Of a stretch of 64,000 nucleotides of DNA, positions 23,291 to 34,944 are shown piece after piece. The notes under the pieces are model-generated. The model was not told the origin of the DNA. It searched no databases and saw only the letters and a program-made list of their open reading frames with translations. The position numbers were made by a program, and so were the translations under genes. The stretch is taken from positions 453,717 to 517,716 of the forward strand of contig NW_024064458.1 of assembly GCF_009727055.1 (NCBI RefSeq), written 5' to 3'. The stretch is from Benincasa hispida (taxonomy: Eukaryota > Streptophyta > Magnoliopsida > Cucurbitales > Cucurbitaceae). The stretch's first letter is position 1. Each line of letters opens with the position of its first letter.

Positions 23291-23846
23291 GGGTTGGCAA
23301 AAATCCTCACGAGTTCGAAAATCCCCAGTTTGATCGGGGTGGGGAAGGGGAGCATATCCCTACCCCATCCTCGACCCGAATATATAAATAAATATATATA
23401 TATATATTATGAAATAGAATTAAAAAGAATATAAAAAAACTAAAAACAATATATATAAGCTACTGTTTTTATATTTTTTTTAATTTTATATTTTTTTTCA
23501 TAATATAATTAACTTAACTTTTTTATTAATTTTTAAAATAAAGAAATGTTAAAATATTTTTTATTATTAAATTAAATAAATAAAACAATAATAATACTAA
23601 ATTTTTACCTAAAAAGTCTATCATTTAAATAGAAATATAAAAAATTAGTGATTTTAAATAAAAAATAAAAAGAAAAGCTAATGGACAAAATTTTTTTTCC
23701 CGGGAGGACCCGATCCCCGAATGAGGATTCCCAACCCCGATCCTGACTCCTCAAAATGGGGAATGGGGTAGGGTGGGATTAAAAATACCCGCGAGGATAG
23801 GGATGGGGAGTACATCCCCGGCCCCATCCCATCCCATTGCCAACCC
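23291..23846. repeat. Foldback element with GC-rich arms
   Basis: The left arm (GGGTTGGCAAAAATCC, GGGGTGGGGAAGGGG, CTACCCCATCC) and the right arm (GGGGAATGGGGTAGGG, CCCCATCCCATCCC, TTGCCAACCC) are inverted copies around an AT-rich core of about 300 bases. Arms with high GC in an AT-rich region make it stand out. It is a non-coding MITE type. G-runs at both flanks blur any target duplication. Confidence 0.6.
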
Positions 23847-23984
23847 GGGGGGGGGAGGAATTAAGTTTATAGTACAAGAAATAAATTTGAAAATTTGAAA
23901 GTATAGAGACTAAAATGTAATAACAACTTCAATGGTACAAAAACGAAAATAATATTGAAACATAGCATTTTTTATTTATTTTTT

Positions 23985-25690
23985 TTTTTTGGTGAATGTG
24001 AGAATTTTTTGCTCATAGAGTTATTTGATATCATGATAAGATCCATATTTAGTTACTAAAAGGTTTTAAGTGGGAGTAATGCTACCTTAGAAGGAAAAGG
24101 TGTGGGAGTAAGGTACTGATCGATGCAATATAGGTGTTGTTAGTTCTACCTTACCCAAGCAAATGAAATTTATAAGGCTCTAACAACTACGAAAACTAGC
24201 ACGTAGTTAAAGTGGAAGTAAGATGTTGATCCCAAGGAAACGTCTATTAGTTGGCCAAAAATAATCCTTGAATTAAAAAAAAAAATTAATTGGGGAGGGG
24301 GAGAGGGGAGGGTTGTTTGTAAAGAGATTAAAAGCTAACTAAAATGAAGATAAAGGTAAATCGTAATACAAACTTACTATTTTTGTTAGAAGAAAGTTGG
24401 TAGAAAAAGGTTCTTGGGAATTCTTGTGCTAGATTTAATCCTATTATTGTTCTTGAACAATTGCTTGAAAACTCAACATCCCACGATCCAATAAGGAAAA
24501 ACCCTTAAAGACACACATAACTAATTAGCATGACTCACATCAATTAGCCCTAGTCTAAGTAAAAATCACTTCCATATAGCATTTATCATATTCTTTTCTT
24601 AGTTGCTTTAAAGACATGGGTTATCATAATTGTGACATTCAAGAAACACATTGGAGTAAGTTTCAAGAATGATTAAATGAATGTTCTAATTAAGAATTTC
24701 AAGAGTAAATTCGGAAAAAGTCCTAATTAACACAAGAAAACTTAATTTTGTAACCTATCTCACTGATGCAAAGGAATCAAAGTGTCAATTATCCTCCTTT
24801 AATTTCTATTCAAATTCAGCCCAAGAACATTCAAAGATGAAGAAAATTCAAGAAAATATAAAAAAGAACTCAAAAATTAAACCTAAAATTAAGAATTCCC
24901 AAGAAAAAGAATTACCTAGCCATAAAGATAAGAAGTCTTGAAGAAGATCTTGAAAGTATGATGAATTCCATCAAGCAATTCACTAGGGAATTGTAAAAGT
25001 TGCAAGAAATCTCTCATACAAAACACAAAGTTTGGGTAATTTTCTCTCTAATTTTGTCTAAGTTCTCTATCAACTGAAAAATGATTTTTTATCCTCCCTT
25101 TTGTTGAAAATGAGACAACTGAATTTATATCTGCAGGTGTAGCATCATGACGCCAAGAGTAGTGTTGCAACGCGAAATCGTAAAAAAGCCAAGAAGCATT
25201 GGGCTAGCGTCTTGACAATTCCGGTTGCGCAATGCTAAATCGTAAAAAGCCAAGAAACGTTGCAATGCTCGGTTGTGCAAGGTGCGTACAAGCATAGACA
25301 ATTCCGTCAATCTCTGGAGCATTGTGACCCTGGGTGAAGCGTTGCGACGCTGCCTTGTTTTTGCAGCAAATAGGTACATTTTGTCTTCAAGCGTCAGGCT
25401 AGCATCAGGCTCAGTATTGTGAGGAGCATTGCGACGCTACAAGCATTGCTAAAGTTATTGAATTGTTCCTCTTGAGGGGCAAAGTGGTAATTTGACTTGA
25501 TCTTCTTGTTAAGTGGTTATTTGGTGTTGTTTGGCTTGAATTAGCTCCAAATCTTTTGAAATAACTTCGTTTGAGTCAGGATTGGAATTTACCTACCAAC
25601 ATAGACATTTTAAGCAAATAATTGAAGAATAATTGAGGGAATTAACACTAATAAGATAACTCTTTACAAGACCTATCAAAATACCCCCAA
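23985..25690 (+). mobile_element. Probable gypsy (Tat/Athila-type) LTR remnant
   Basis: GTTGATCCCAAGGAAACG at about 24230 corresponds to GAGTCGACCCGCAGGGAAG in the better-defined LTR at 49517. Both are rich in GCGTTGC / GCAACGC words (25140-25440 here) and end in a CTATCA stretch (25678 here). Limits are approximate and the left end is not defined. Short open frames (for example 25125-25379) are not genes. Confidence 0.4.
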
Positions 25691-25918
25691 CTGAGATCTT
25701 GGTCGTCCTAAACAAGTAAAAAATAGAAGTATGCATACATTCAAGCAAAAATGGGTTGTTTATTGTTTATTCAAAGTTTCATTAATTTATTCAAAATTGA
25801 CTTATTTATGTTGGCACATTTTCATCCTCACATTCAAATGCTTTATATATTCAAGTGTCTTACACAATGAATTGATTCTCATATCTTTTCTCAACAATCA
25901 AGGAAGTAAGGATATAAG
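25691..25918. other. Short spacer before copia LTR
   Basis: CCCCCAACTGAGATCTTGG and following AT-rich DNA; possibly the inner edge of the preceding retroelement. No gene. Confidence 0.3.
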
Positions 25919-27700
25919 TGTTGGGAATGGTGTCTTAAATCTCCTTGTAATCTCGTAGTTTGTAAACTTTGTATAAACATATTGTTATTAATAAAATAAG
26001 TGTTATTTTATAAGCATATAATCAATCTAATAAATTAAGATCCGTGGTTATTTCATGTTATTTAAACAAGTATGTAGAGATATACAAGTAGATCTTGTTC
26101 AAGTAATAACCTAAATGGTCTGTAGTAGATGAATAAGGTTGGGTACCTTATCCTGGTGACACTGCGGATACGACCCGCTTTGTAGGTGTTACAAGTATTG
26201 TAAAGTGCTATAAATGATCTGATCCTGATCATTCATGTGGAGACATGCGAGCAAGGGGTATTCTATACAAAGAGTTTGTATAAGATCGAACCATGAAATG
26301 ATTAGTCTCTTTATATAACATTGTTAATAATAGAGACGTACATTTCACTAGGATGACCATACGTGACATGACCTGAATCTTGAGTGAGTTCTGAACTCTT
26401 ACTCATGAAGGCGGTCCTTTGATTTGTATGAGCGAGAGTGGCCAGATTGCCAACTCAACAAGCCTACCATTTTGAAGATTCGTCTAACTGGGGAGCTAGG
26501 AACTCAGCTACATAAGATAGAATTCACTCCTTCCCCGATGTAGGGGCAAGTAGATAAATTTTTCCCTTAAGGGCTGATTCCGGGTCTTGAATGATGTGGC
26601 GCTACACACCTTCTCCTGGCCCGAGAGGACTTGGTCATAGTGGGACTATGACTTATTGTTCATTAGAAGAATCAGTGGTACTTAAGAAGTTAGATGTAAC
26701 TACAGGGGCAAAACGGTAATTTGACCCAGTTGTACTTACTAGCAATTTGTGAAGGGTCATCGCATTGTTGATTGATTATATCCAATGGACACAAAAATTT
26801 ATTTGTAATGCGAAGAGTGCAGTTGTTGGTCTTTAGTGGAGTGATCGATAGTTAACAGATGTTGGGTAATTTAATTAAAGAGTTTAATTATTTATGCGAG
26901 TACCGTGGGAGCTTCAATCTATAGGTCCATAAGGTCCCCACTATAGCTCAACAAAGATTTAACCTTTGGACTGATTTGAAGTGTTTAAATTAATTGAAGG
27001 AATTAATTATATAGATATAATTAATTATAATGTATTTGATATATTATGAGAGGAATTTGAATATGATTCAAATACCAATTATATAAATGAGATTCATGTA
27101 ATTAAATATAAATATGATTTATATTGAGAGGAATTAAAATATTTGGATATGATCCAAACATCATTTATATGAATGAGATTCATATAAGTGGAGTTAATAT
27201 AAATGTGATTTATATTAAATGCCATGTATAGTTAAGAGAGAATAAAATCTACAGTTCATGTTGTATTTGATGCAATATAAAACTATAGGCTTTATGCTAT
27301 ATTTGATATAACATATAGTGTATATAAAATAAAGTATTTATTATATATTCTATTTTATTAATTTATTTGAAATTCATAAAAGGGAAGGAGTTATAACTCC
27401 CTCCCACATTCTCCCAAAGTAAACTAACAAGTGATAAAAGAAGTTGAGGAATTCATCTTCTTTAATCGATTCACAAGTACAGAGAAAAATTCTCTGAAAA
27501 ATCTTCCCTCTCATCCTCTCCTTCTCCTTCCGTCTTCCAAGGATTCAAGCAAAACCCATAACTCCTGCTTGAATCCTTTAATCCCAAAAGAGAATACAGA
27601 GGGTTCTCGCTTGGTAGTGTCCGTGTGTGAAGAAGGAGTTCTGTTTGTGGCTAGTATGAAGGATTACTTGAAGAAAGGTTACATGCAGATGATGTAAGGA
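25919..27700 (+). mobile_element. Copia LTR, about 1.8 kb
   Basis: Opens TGTTGGGAATGGTGTC and follows the same block order as the LTRs at 4230, 6445 and 10236: GGTTGGGTACCTTATCC, GGCAAAACGGTAATTTGACC, then AT-rich DNA and a leader. The 3' end is lost close to 27700, where gypsy integrase sequence starts. It is therefore truncated and no copia coding sequence is attached. Confidence 0.7.
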
Positions 27701-27718
27701 AGGAAGAATATGTGTGCC

Positions 27719-28428
27719 TAATAAGTTGTAGCTTAAGCAAGCTATTCTGGAAGAGGAGCACAGTTCTGCTTACGCTATACATCCAGGAAGCACCAAGATG
27801 TATAGAATCTTGAAAAGATCATACTGGTGGCCTGGAATGAAGAAAGACATAGCGGAATATGTAGATCGATGTTTAGTCTGTCAACAGGTGAAACCTGAGA
27901 GGCAGAGGCCAACAAGATTACTAAACCCACTCCCAATGCCTGAGTAAAAGTGGGAGCATGTGACAATGGACTTTCTTTTTGGATTGCCTAGGACGCCCTC
28001 AGGATATGATAGAATTTGGGTGATAGTCGATAGACTGACCAAGATGGACAAGTTTATAGCAGTAAAAGTTACCTTTACGTTGGACGGTCTTGCTAAGATT
28101 TATGCAGATAGAATAATCAGTCAGAATGGAGTCCTAGTGTTGATAGTATCAGATCGATACTCAAGATTTACTTCAAAATTCTGGCCTAGTTTACAGAAGG
28201 CTATGGGCATTAAATTGCATTTCAGTTCCGCTTTTGATCCACAAATGGATGGATAGTTGGAAAGAACTATATAGACACTGGAAGATATGTTAAGAGCATG
28301 CGTGTTACAATTCAAAGGAAGTTGGCATAGCAATTACTATTGGTCAAATTTGTATACAACAATAGTTATCATTCAAGTATCGGAATGGCTCCCTATGAAG
28401 CATTGTATGACAGACCTTGCAGGACCCC
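27719..28428 (+). pseudogene. Gypsy (Tekay-type) integrase, N-terminal and core part
   Basis: The plus frame shows the HHCC-side block HPGSTKMYRILKRSYWWPG and CLVCQQVKPERQRP, then the core HVTMDFLFGLPRTPSGYD, VIVDRLTKM and IVSDRYSRFTSKFW. Integrase joins retroelement cDNA to host DNA. Premature stops lie at PMPE(stop), QMDG(stop) and after ERTI. The element is 5'-truncated: no gag, protease or reverse transcriptase precedes it, only a copia LTR. The frame is interrupted at 28428 by a solo LTR and resumes at 30827. The same element's 3' LTR is at 31452. Confidence 0.85.
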
Positions 28429-28960
28429 TGTAATGACCCAACCCCCTAGGACTTAGGTTAGACTGTTACTAAAATAAATACATGCATAGGGTTTAAAACG
28501 ACGCTCAGTTATATTGAAATAAATGCTCAATAGACAAGAGAAGTTCAAAAGCCACTTATTAAATGCAATTGTTAAAACAATAATAGGATACCCATAATTC
28601 GTAAAGACTATTAAAAATATATAAAAGAAACAATCCTTAATAATAAGTTTCAAACAAAAAAACTAAACATTAAGGGAAAAAAAAAATAAGGACTCTAAAT
28701 TTCATGATGTGGAAGCATAAAAATTAGTCCCAGTGGCACGATCACGAATTCCGCTGCGCCATCGCCGGTGCATCTCTACTCTTACTTGAAACATCAACAT
28801 AAGAAAGAATGAGTATGAAATACTCAGTAAGTAACCCCACCACTGGGGTCAAGCTAGGCATCTATGTCCTCTAGATACCCACCTATGACACATATACACA
28901 TATGAAACAGGTAAGAGACTAAGTCCTATCCTACTGTAGTTAAGTATGCTCACTACCTTT

Positions 28961-29145
28961 GGTGAATCCTGTATGAAACAAAAACTTGTGAATCCCAAAG
29001 GAGACACAAACTGGTGAATCTCGAAGGAAACACAAATTGGTGAATCCCGAAGGAAACACAAAACTGGTGAATCCTGAAGGAAACAAAACTGGTGAATCCC
29101 GAAGGAAACAAAAAATGGTGAATCCCGAAGGAAACACAAACTGGT
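28961..29145. repeat. Tandem repeat, about 7 units of 25-28 bp
   Basis: The unit is close to GGTGAATCCCGAAGGAAACA plus a short A-rich spacer. Seven variants follow head to tail with small length differences in the A-run. It lies inside the solo LTR at 28429-30826 and has no coding meaning. Confidence 0.8.
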
Positions 29146-30479
29146 GAGCATCTAACTAATCAGTAAGGACATTCACACCGTCTCAACATTCAAAAATCAA
29201 CATTGTACGAATTTATGACATACATGTAATCCTCGATACCATGGCTCTACCACATACACATAATCCTCAACAACATATTCTACAACTTTCATGTATACCT
29301 TAACATCATAGTTCCACAACATACAAGTAGGCCTCAACATCAGCAGATCAGATACCAACATATGGAAACACATACCACCTCATACTAACAATCAAGTGCC
29401 TAGGTGTATATTTAAACAAATAAGAAATCGTGCCAGAACATACTAGCAGTCAACATGCTAACATTTACCATAACATACATTCATCATGCTAGCATACAAA
29501 TAAAGCCTGGCCCGTGGGCAATTCCAATGGTAAGATTACTTACCTTAATCGAAATTCCACAGATAAACTCAGACAACCAAACGATGACCGTGGTTTGAAG
29601 AAATGACCCTAACATACGAATACAACCATTAAGTTTCAGTCCAAAAATAATTTTGACATCTCAGATTCAAAACCACAATATCCAAAAGCTTACCCAAGGA
29701 ACTTGATTAACAACCACTCCAAAATCTCCTTCCAGTAGATTTTAACTCCCAATGGATGACAACTTGGAACCTTAAAGAGACAAGGGTTAAGTCAAACTTA
29801 ATTCAGTAATCAAAGCATGCCCACAAACCAACAATAAGAACTATAACTCTTACCAAAACTCTTGTCGAACGATCTTGAATCTGCTGGACAGTCGCTGCTG
29901 TAGTTTCCCAAGCTCAAATCTAAAATCAAAATAATACGACTAATTTAACCTTTAATCCAACTTAATGGGCATCCAAATATTTCAAGAAACCTAACCACAA
30001 AATAGATCTTACCAAAATCTAAGCGTCCGACGAAGACTCACGCAACAGAAGATAGACAGTGTGGCGATGGACGGTAGAGAACCCAGCTGGAGGTGGCAAC
30101 GGCTCAAGCTGCTGGGAGACAGCGGCGGTGTGTGGCGATCAGGGGCTAGAGCGGCAATGACAATTCAGATCGGCTGGGCGAGATCGACACGATGGGCGGT
30201 GAAGGGAGGCAGTGAGGGAGGCGTGACGGTCGGCAGCGGGTCTGGCTCGAGCGGTGGGCGATGGCGCGTCTGCTGGATCTGGTGAGGAAGGTACGCCTAC
30301 CGGATCTAGTGAAGGAGGTGCGTCTGGGTTGTGAGGAGGGCTCGGTGGCGGTCGGATGGTTGTGAAGGGAAGGTGCAGGTGCGACTGTTGGATAAGGCAG
30401 AGAGGGAGGGGGGCGCTCGAGCGAGAGAGAGGTTGTGTGAGGGAGATGGAGGGTGGGTGCTCCTTTTTATTTTTTAAAA

Positions 30480-30503
30480 ATAATAATAATAATAATAATA
30501 ATA

Positions 30504-30540
<37 letters not shown>
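30480..30540. repeat. (AAT)n microsatellite
   Basis: About 60 bases of AAT units with one interruption (ATAAT), at the edge of the GC-rich block of the solo LTR. Confidence 0.9.
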
Positions 30541-30826
30541 GGAAAATAGTATAATTATAATTAAATCGTTTCTTTATTCCACTTTATACTATTTAATTCC
30601 TTTCCTTTTCCAAAGAAAATTAATTCCTACCATTATTTTTCAACTTAAATCAAAATTGAATAATTTTGAATAATTTCCACGTCAACACTTAAATCCTCGC
30701 ATTTATACTTCAAATCCAAAATTTCAAACATGCCCTCCAACTAAGGACGATTACTGAATTTCCAACTAATAAAATTACTGAAAAATTACATTATTATTAA
30801 ATAATAAAAAGGTGCAGGATGTTACA

Positions 30827-31402
30827 ACCCCGACATGTTGGAACGGAGAACGAAAATTATTGAGTCCAAAATTAATTCAACAGACAACTAAGAATGTGAA
30901 GTTTATTAAAGATAACCTTAAGGCAGCTCGCGATAGATAGAAGAGTTATGCGGATAAGCGAAGAAGTGAACTAGAATTTGAAGGTGGAGATCAGATATTT
31001 TTTCGGTTGTCCCCATGTAAAGGAATTCTCTAGTTTGGGAGAAAAGGAAAGTTAAGTTCGTGATACATCAGACCATATGAGATTGTGGAACGAGTTGGCT
31101 CAACGGCATATAGATTGCAGTTACCTCTAGAGCTAACTCGTATTCATGATGTATTCCAAGTGTCGATGTTAAGGAAGTATGTGCCTGATCCTACGAACAT
31201 ACTAGCAGAACAACCAATACAACTCAAGGAAGATTTATCATACGAAGAAGAGCCTATCAAGATTTTAGATAGGAAAGACCAAGTACTTAGGAACAAGATG
31301 ATACCTTTGGTAAAGGTATTATGACGTAATCATGGAATTGAGCAAGTAACCTGCAAACCCGAAGAGCAAATGAGAAAGAGATATCTTCAACTTTTTAGAT
31401 GA
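30827..31402 (+). pseudogene. Gypsy (Tekay-type) integrase C-terminus
   Basis: Continues the integrase of 27719-28428 after the solo LTR. Recognisable blocks are SYADKRRSELEFEGGD, GPYEIVERVG-like sequence, AYRLQLPLELTRIHDVFQVS, MLRKYVPDP and the tail KILDRKDQVLRNKMIPLVKVL, typical of the C-terminal domain of Tekay/Del chromoviruses. A TGA at 31321 falls where a tryptophan codon is usual, and the frame then stays open to a stop at 31400-31402. A purine tract (TTTTAGGGGGGAGAAATT, about 31434-31451) follows just before the LTR. Non-functional. Confidence 0.85.
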
Positions 31403-31451
31403 TATTTCAGGTAAATTTCGAGGACGAAATTTCTTTTAGGGGGGAGAAATT

Positions 31452-33937
31452 TGTAAAATCCAAACCCTATTTACTTAAAAATATATGTATGTTATGTGAT
31501 GTCTTCCAATGAGTTGTAATGAGATTATGTTTGGTTAGGAGTGATGGAGGAAGAAAGCAAACTAAAGAGCAATACAGCTCTCGGGTGGTTATGTAAGAAA
31601 GGATGGTTAAATTTTGCAAAGTATGGGAAACCAAGAGCAGGCATTGGCAATGGGGAGTGTGGGCGATAGTGTGCAATGGGGAACAAGCCAAGCATGAGGT
31701 GGAATACTGAGTTAACACTATGAGTAGAGTTAGGAAAGCAAAATTGGTTAATCCTAGCCCTTCATCACGTTAGTGGGCAAGGTGGCACAAGGAGTTTTCA
31801 TGTAGGATTTTGGGCGGTGGTATAAGCAGGAAGGCTGACTTCATTTGGTAGGATTGGACAAACCACTCATGCTATTTGTGTAATTTTGGTGGCATTCGAA
31901 ATCCCTATGTGTCTACTTCTTGTGGGCGGACTTATGGAGGAAAAACTCATTGGAATAAGGCCAGAGGAGCAAGATATGGACGAAGGGTCCATTTCTCTAG
32001 TGAATCTGGGCCATTAGTGAATAATTGAAGCTCCAGGATGAATCCCGAAGAGTTTTGAGCTGCAAATTTGAGGTATTATTGTTAACTCAATTCTAAACAA
32101 CTTTTAGAAGAAAATTTCTCGATATGAGGCATGGAATTCTAGTTAAATATTTTTTTTATTTTAAACGAGAAATTGTTGAACAAGCAGGTAGCTGCTTGAA
32201 TTGGGGCCAATGATGAATATTTGAAGCTCCAGATCAAATATCAAAGAATTTTAAGCTGAAATTTTAAGGTAATGTTGTTAATACAATTATAAACAACTTT
32301 GTAGAAGGAAGTTTCTTGAGATGAATTTCAAAAATTTAGTTATGAATTTTTGAAGTTTAATCTGGAATTTGATGAACAAGCAGGCAACTGCTTGGTATGA
32401 GTAAACAAGTAGCTCGATGGGAAGGAGATTGGTGAGCAGGCTGAGCAAGGACCACGTGAGCGAAGTAGCGATCACCAAGTCTAGGCGAGAGGGCCAGGTG
32501 ATCCTATAAGGGAGGTTGTTAAGCGAGGCAAGCTGAGTGATCAGCATTGTGTGAGAACAACCGCACGATGGGAAGTCATGTCGCTGGCTAAGGACACTTT
32601 GAAAAATTGGCTAAGTGCTTGAAAGTGTTGTGCGAATGAGAGACGATCACCTAGGAGCTAATCCTTCAAAATTTGGCTAAGTGTCCGACTCTCAAGGTGA
32701 GTGTAGATGCACCATGCGATGGTTTGGCATAAGGGCTTGATTTATATAATGAGTCTCAAATGGGAGGCTAATGAGAAAGCTAAAAGGTACCTTTATGTGT
32801 GTAGGTGCAACCCCAATTGGTGAAGCTTACCAAGCCCTAAGAAAGCAAACTTGAAGGACCCATGGGTGACTAAATATTCTCAAATATTTTCAATGTTTTT
32901 AAGAATGATAAACCATGCGATTTCAATGCTATTTGATGATAGAGTTTATATGTTTTCAAGCAATTAAGTTTCATGAGATTGCTTAGCATTTTCCTCAAGT
33001 ATGTACTTGTTCTATCCCATGCCAACGTGATATGCTAGTTTTATTTTGAATTAAGTTATTTATGTTGAAGCATGCATTTTGAAGACTATAGCTAAGTTTC
33101 TACAAATGCTAAGCTAAAAGCTATGTTCTGGAAAGCTTCTTAATGTGTATAATGGAAGGTATCCAAGAAGTACCTAAGGTGTTGATGGTACTTAGTAACT
33201 CCATGTGCATGTAGGTAGTTCTGAATGTAAGGCCGAAGTAAGGGTCTTCCTAGGCAATATACCAGCAACCTGAGGCCGAAGTATGGGTCTCTTGGCCGGA
33301 TACAGACGTTGGGAGCTAGAGCGATGTATTTTCATTGTCAACTAAGGTTTAATGATATTCATCGATGTTTAATAGGTTTTCTTCTCAAAAGCTTGATGCT
33401 ATGACTATGTTCACGTTTTAAAGGAAGTTGCTTGAAATGTTTTCTAGTATGTTTACATGTTTTATATTAATGAAAAGCATGGTATGTCCTGATTTCTAGT
33501 AGTCACTCACTGGGCAATTAGCTCACAGTTTTCCCATGTTTTTCTTTTCCCAGGTAGCGGTAAGATTCCTTAAGGTTGATCATACTGCTGCTTGCCATTG
33601 AAAGACCTAGCTAGTTAAAAGAATTTCGGTTAATGGTCTATAACGTTGTACACATGTTATGAGGGGAGTCACGATTTTGTTAATAAAGTTTCGGCCCAGC
33701 TGTAAATATTTCATCTGTAGATATTGTGTTATGGTTTGTTAAGCATGTGATTGTATAGAAGTTAATGTTGAGCCTTCCTGATTGGGTTAATTGTATAAGT
33801 TAATAATGTTTATCAGGTTGGTACTAAAGGAGTTAAGTAAGTACTTAAAGGGAGTAAATGTTGGCGATTAGGCTAGTAATTGCTACCGTCACATCCTCTT
33901 CCAAGGTGAGAGGGTAATCTGAGAGAGGGTTGTGACA
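31452..33937 (+). mobile_element. 3' LTR of the Tekay-type element, 2486 bp
   Basis: Opens TGTAAAATCC directly after the polypurine tract and ends GGTTGTGACA at 33937. It carries the family core (AGTCACTCACTGGGC, CCATGTTTTTC, CCCAGGTAGCGG) at about 33500-33560. The partner 5' LTR is absent. Downstream it abuts the Ulp1-like relic at 33938, so the element, or its ancestor, inserted in the MULE. Confidence 0.8.
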
Positions 33938-34438
33938 TAAATTCTTGAGATGGGGTCTACAAACATATTAAGAACAAGTCGACTTTGCATGCTGTCGTAG
34001 TATGGGAGGAAGAGATGTATCCGGATTATGTCATGGGTAAATTCGATGTCAATGGTCAGATGTGGACTTCATCTATATAGAAACAAACATCGATCTAAAT
34101 AGAGGTCGGTTGTTTGTATTTGATTCACTATTGTCCATGACATTGAAGAAGAATCCGGAGTATTGCCTTGAACTGTTGACTTACACCCTACCATCGCTTC
34201 TTCACTATTGTGACTTCAAACGTTTGAAGTTGGACATAGAAATGTCCCGTTGGAAGATATCCTGACCTACCTCTATGAACACACAGTACGGGTCGCTAGA
34301 TTGTGGAATATTTGTTGTAAAATTCTTAGAACATTTAGTGACTGGTAGTGCCTCATCTGTAATCACTCAGAGGAAGATGAGTGAATATAGGATGCAGTTG
34401 GCATGTCAATTGTGGACGAACACTCCATATTATTGATG
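33938..34438 (+). pseudogene. Ulp1-like (C48) cysteine protease relic of a MULE
   Basis: Plus frames show LNRGRLFVFDSLL, a DFKRLKLD-like block, and the active-site stretch SLDCGIFVVKFLEHLVTG. DCG holds the catalytic cysteine of Ulp1/SENP SUMO proteases. A stop separates WKIS from the DCG part, and frames shift upstream, so it is dead. The 5' part is lost at the junction with the LTR at 33937. In plants such domains occur in a class of Mutator-like elements (Kaonashi-type MULEs, described in melon, rice and Arabidopsis). The neighbouring MULE transposase on minus (34945-40221) supports that origin. Assignment rests on recalled motifs. Confidence 0.7.
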
Positions 34439-34590
34439 TACATGTATATTATGTATATTATTGTAGATGTATATTATGTATTATGATGTAATTTTACTAA
34501 CATGTTATTTAAATTGTTAGTGTAAAACTAACATGAATAGACAAACATTTGAGTAACAAAAATAGAAAAACTTGAGAAAAGTTGTTTAAG

Positions 34591-34944
34591 TGATAGCGAG
34601 ATTAGCGAGAGCGAGATCCAGAGAGAACGAGACATTTCCAGAAAGATTCATGAATAGACAACAAGTTAATTAAACTTATAAAAGGGAGAGCGAGATCAAC
34701 GAGAGGGAGATAAGTGAGACATTTGAAGAGATTCGTGAATAGACAAACTTTAGTAAAGTTGTGGAGGTGATAGCGAGATTAGTAAGAGCAAGATCCAGAG
34801 AGAGCGAGACATTTCCAAAAATATTCATGAATAGTGAACAAGTTAATTAAACTTATAAAAGGGAGAGCAAGATTAGCAAGAGCGAGATAAGCGAGACATT
34901 TGAAGGGATTCATGAATAGACAAACTTTAGTAAAGTTGTGTAAG
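34591..34944. repeat. Two tandem 177-bp repeats between protease and transposase
   Basis: TGATAGCGAGATTAG occurs at 34591 and 34768, and a third start TGATAC at 34945, giving an exact 177-bp period. Units contain GAGAGCGAGAT words and a CTTATAAAAGGGAGAGC block. They lie between the convergent Ulp1 and transposase relics. Confidence 0.85.

Larger units (their letters stand above)
28429..30826 (-). mobile_element. Solo LTR, 2398 bp, TSD ACCCC, inside integrase
   Basis: Bounded by TG (TGTAATGACCC) and CA (GATGTTACA) and flanked by the perfect 5-bp direct repeat ACCCC at 28424-28428 and 30827-30831. Integrase coding sequence stops at one side and resumes at the other. The minus orientation is inferred from a version of the gypsy LTR core (TTACTGAGTATTTCATAC on minus near 28825). 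It has no internal region, so it formed by LTR-LTR recombination. Inside are a tandem array (28961-29145), a GC-rich block (about 30050-30440) and an (AAT)n run. Confidence 0.8.

Noticed and set aside
28961..29145. CRISPR-like regular repeats
   Set aside because: Units are contiguous without unique spacers, and the context is a plant LTR.
28849..29151. 100-codon minus frame with FPSGFT-like repeats
   Set aside because: Translation of the 25-28 bp tandem repeat in a solo LTR; not a gene.
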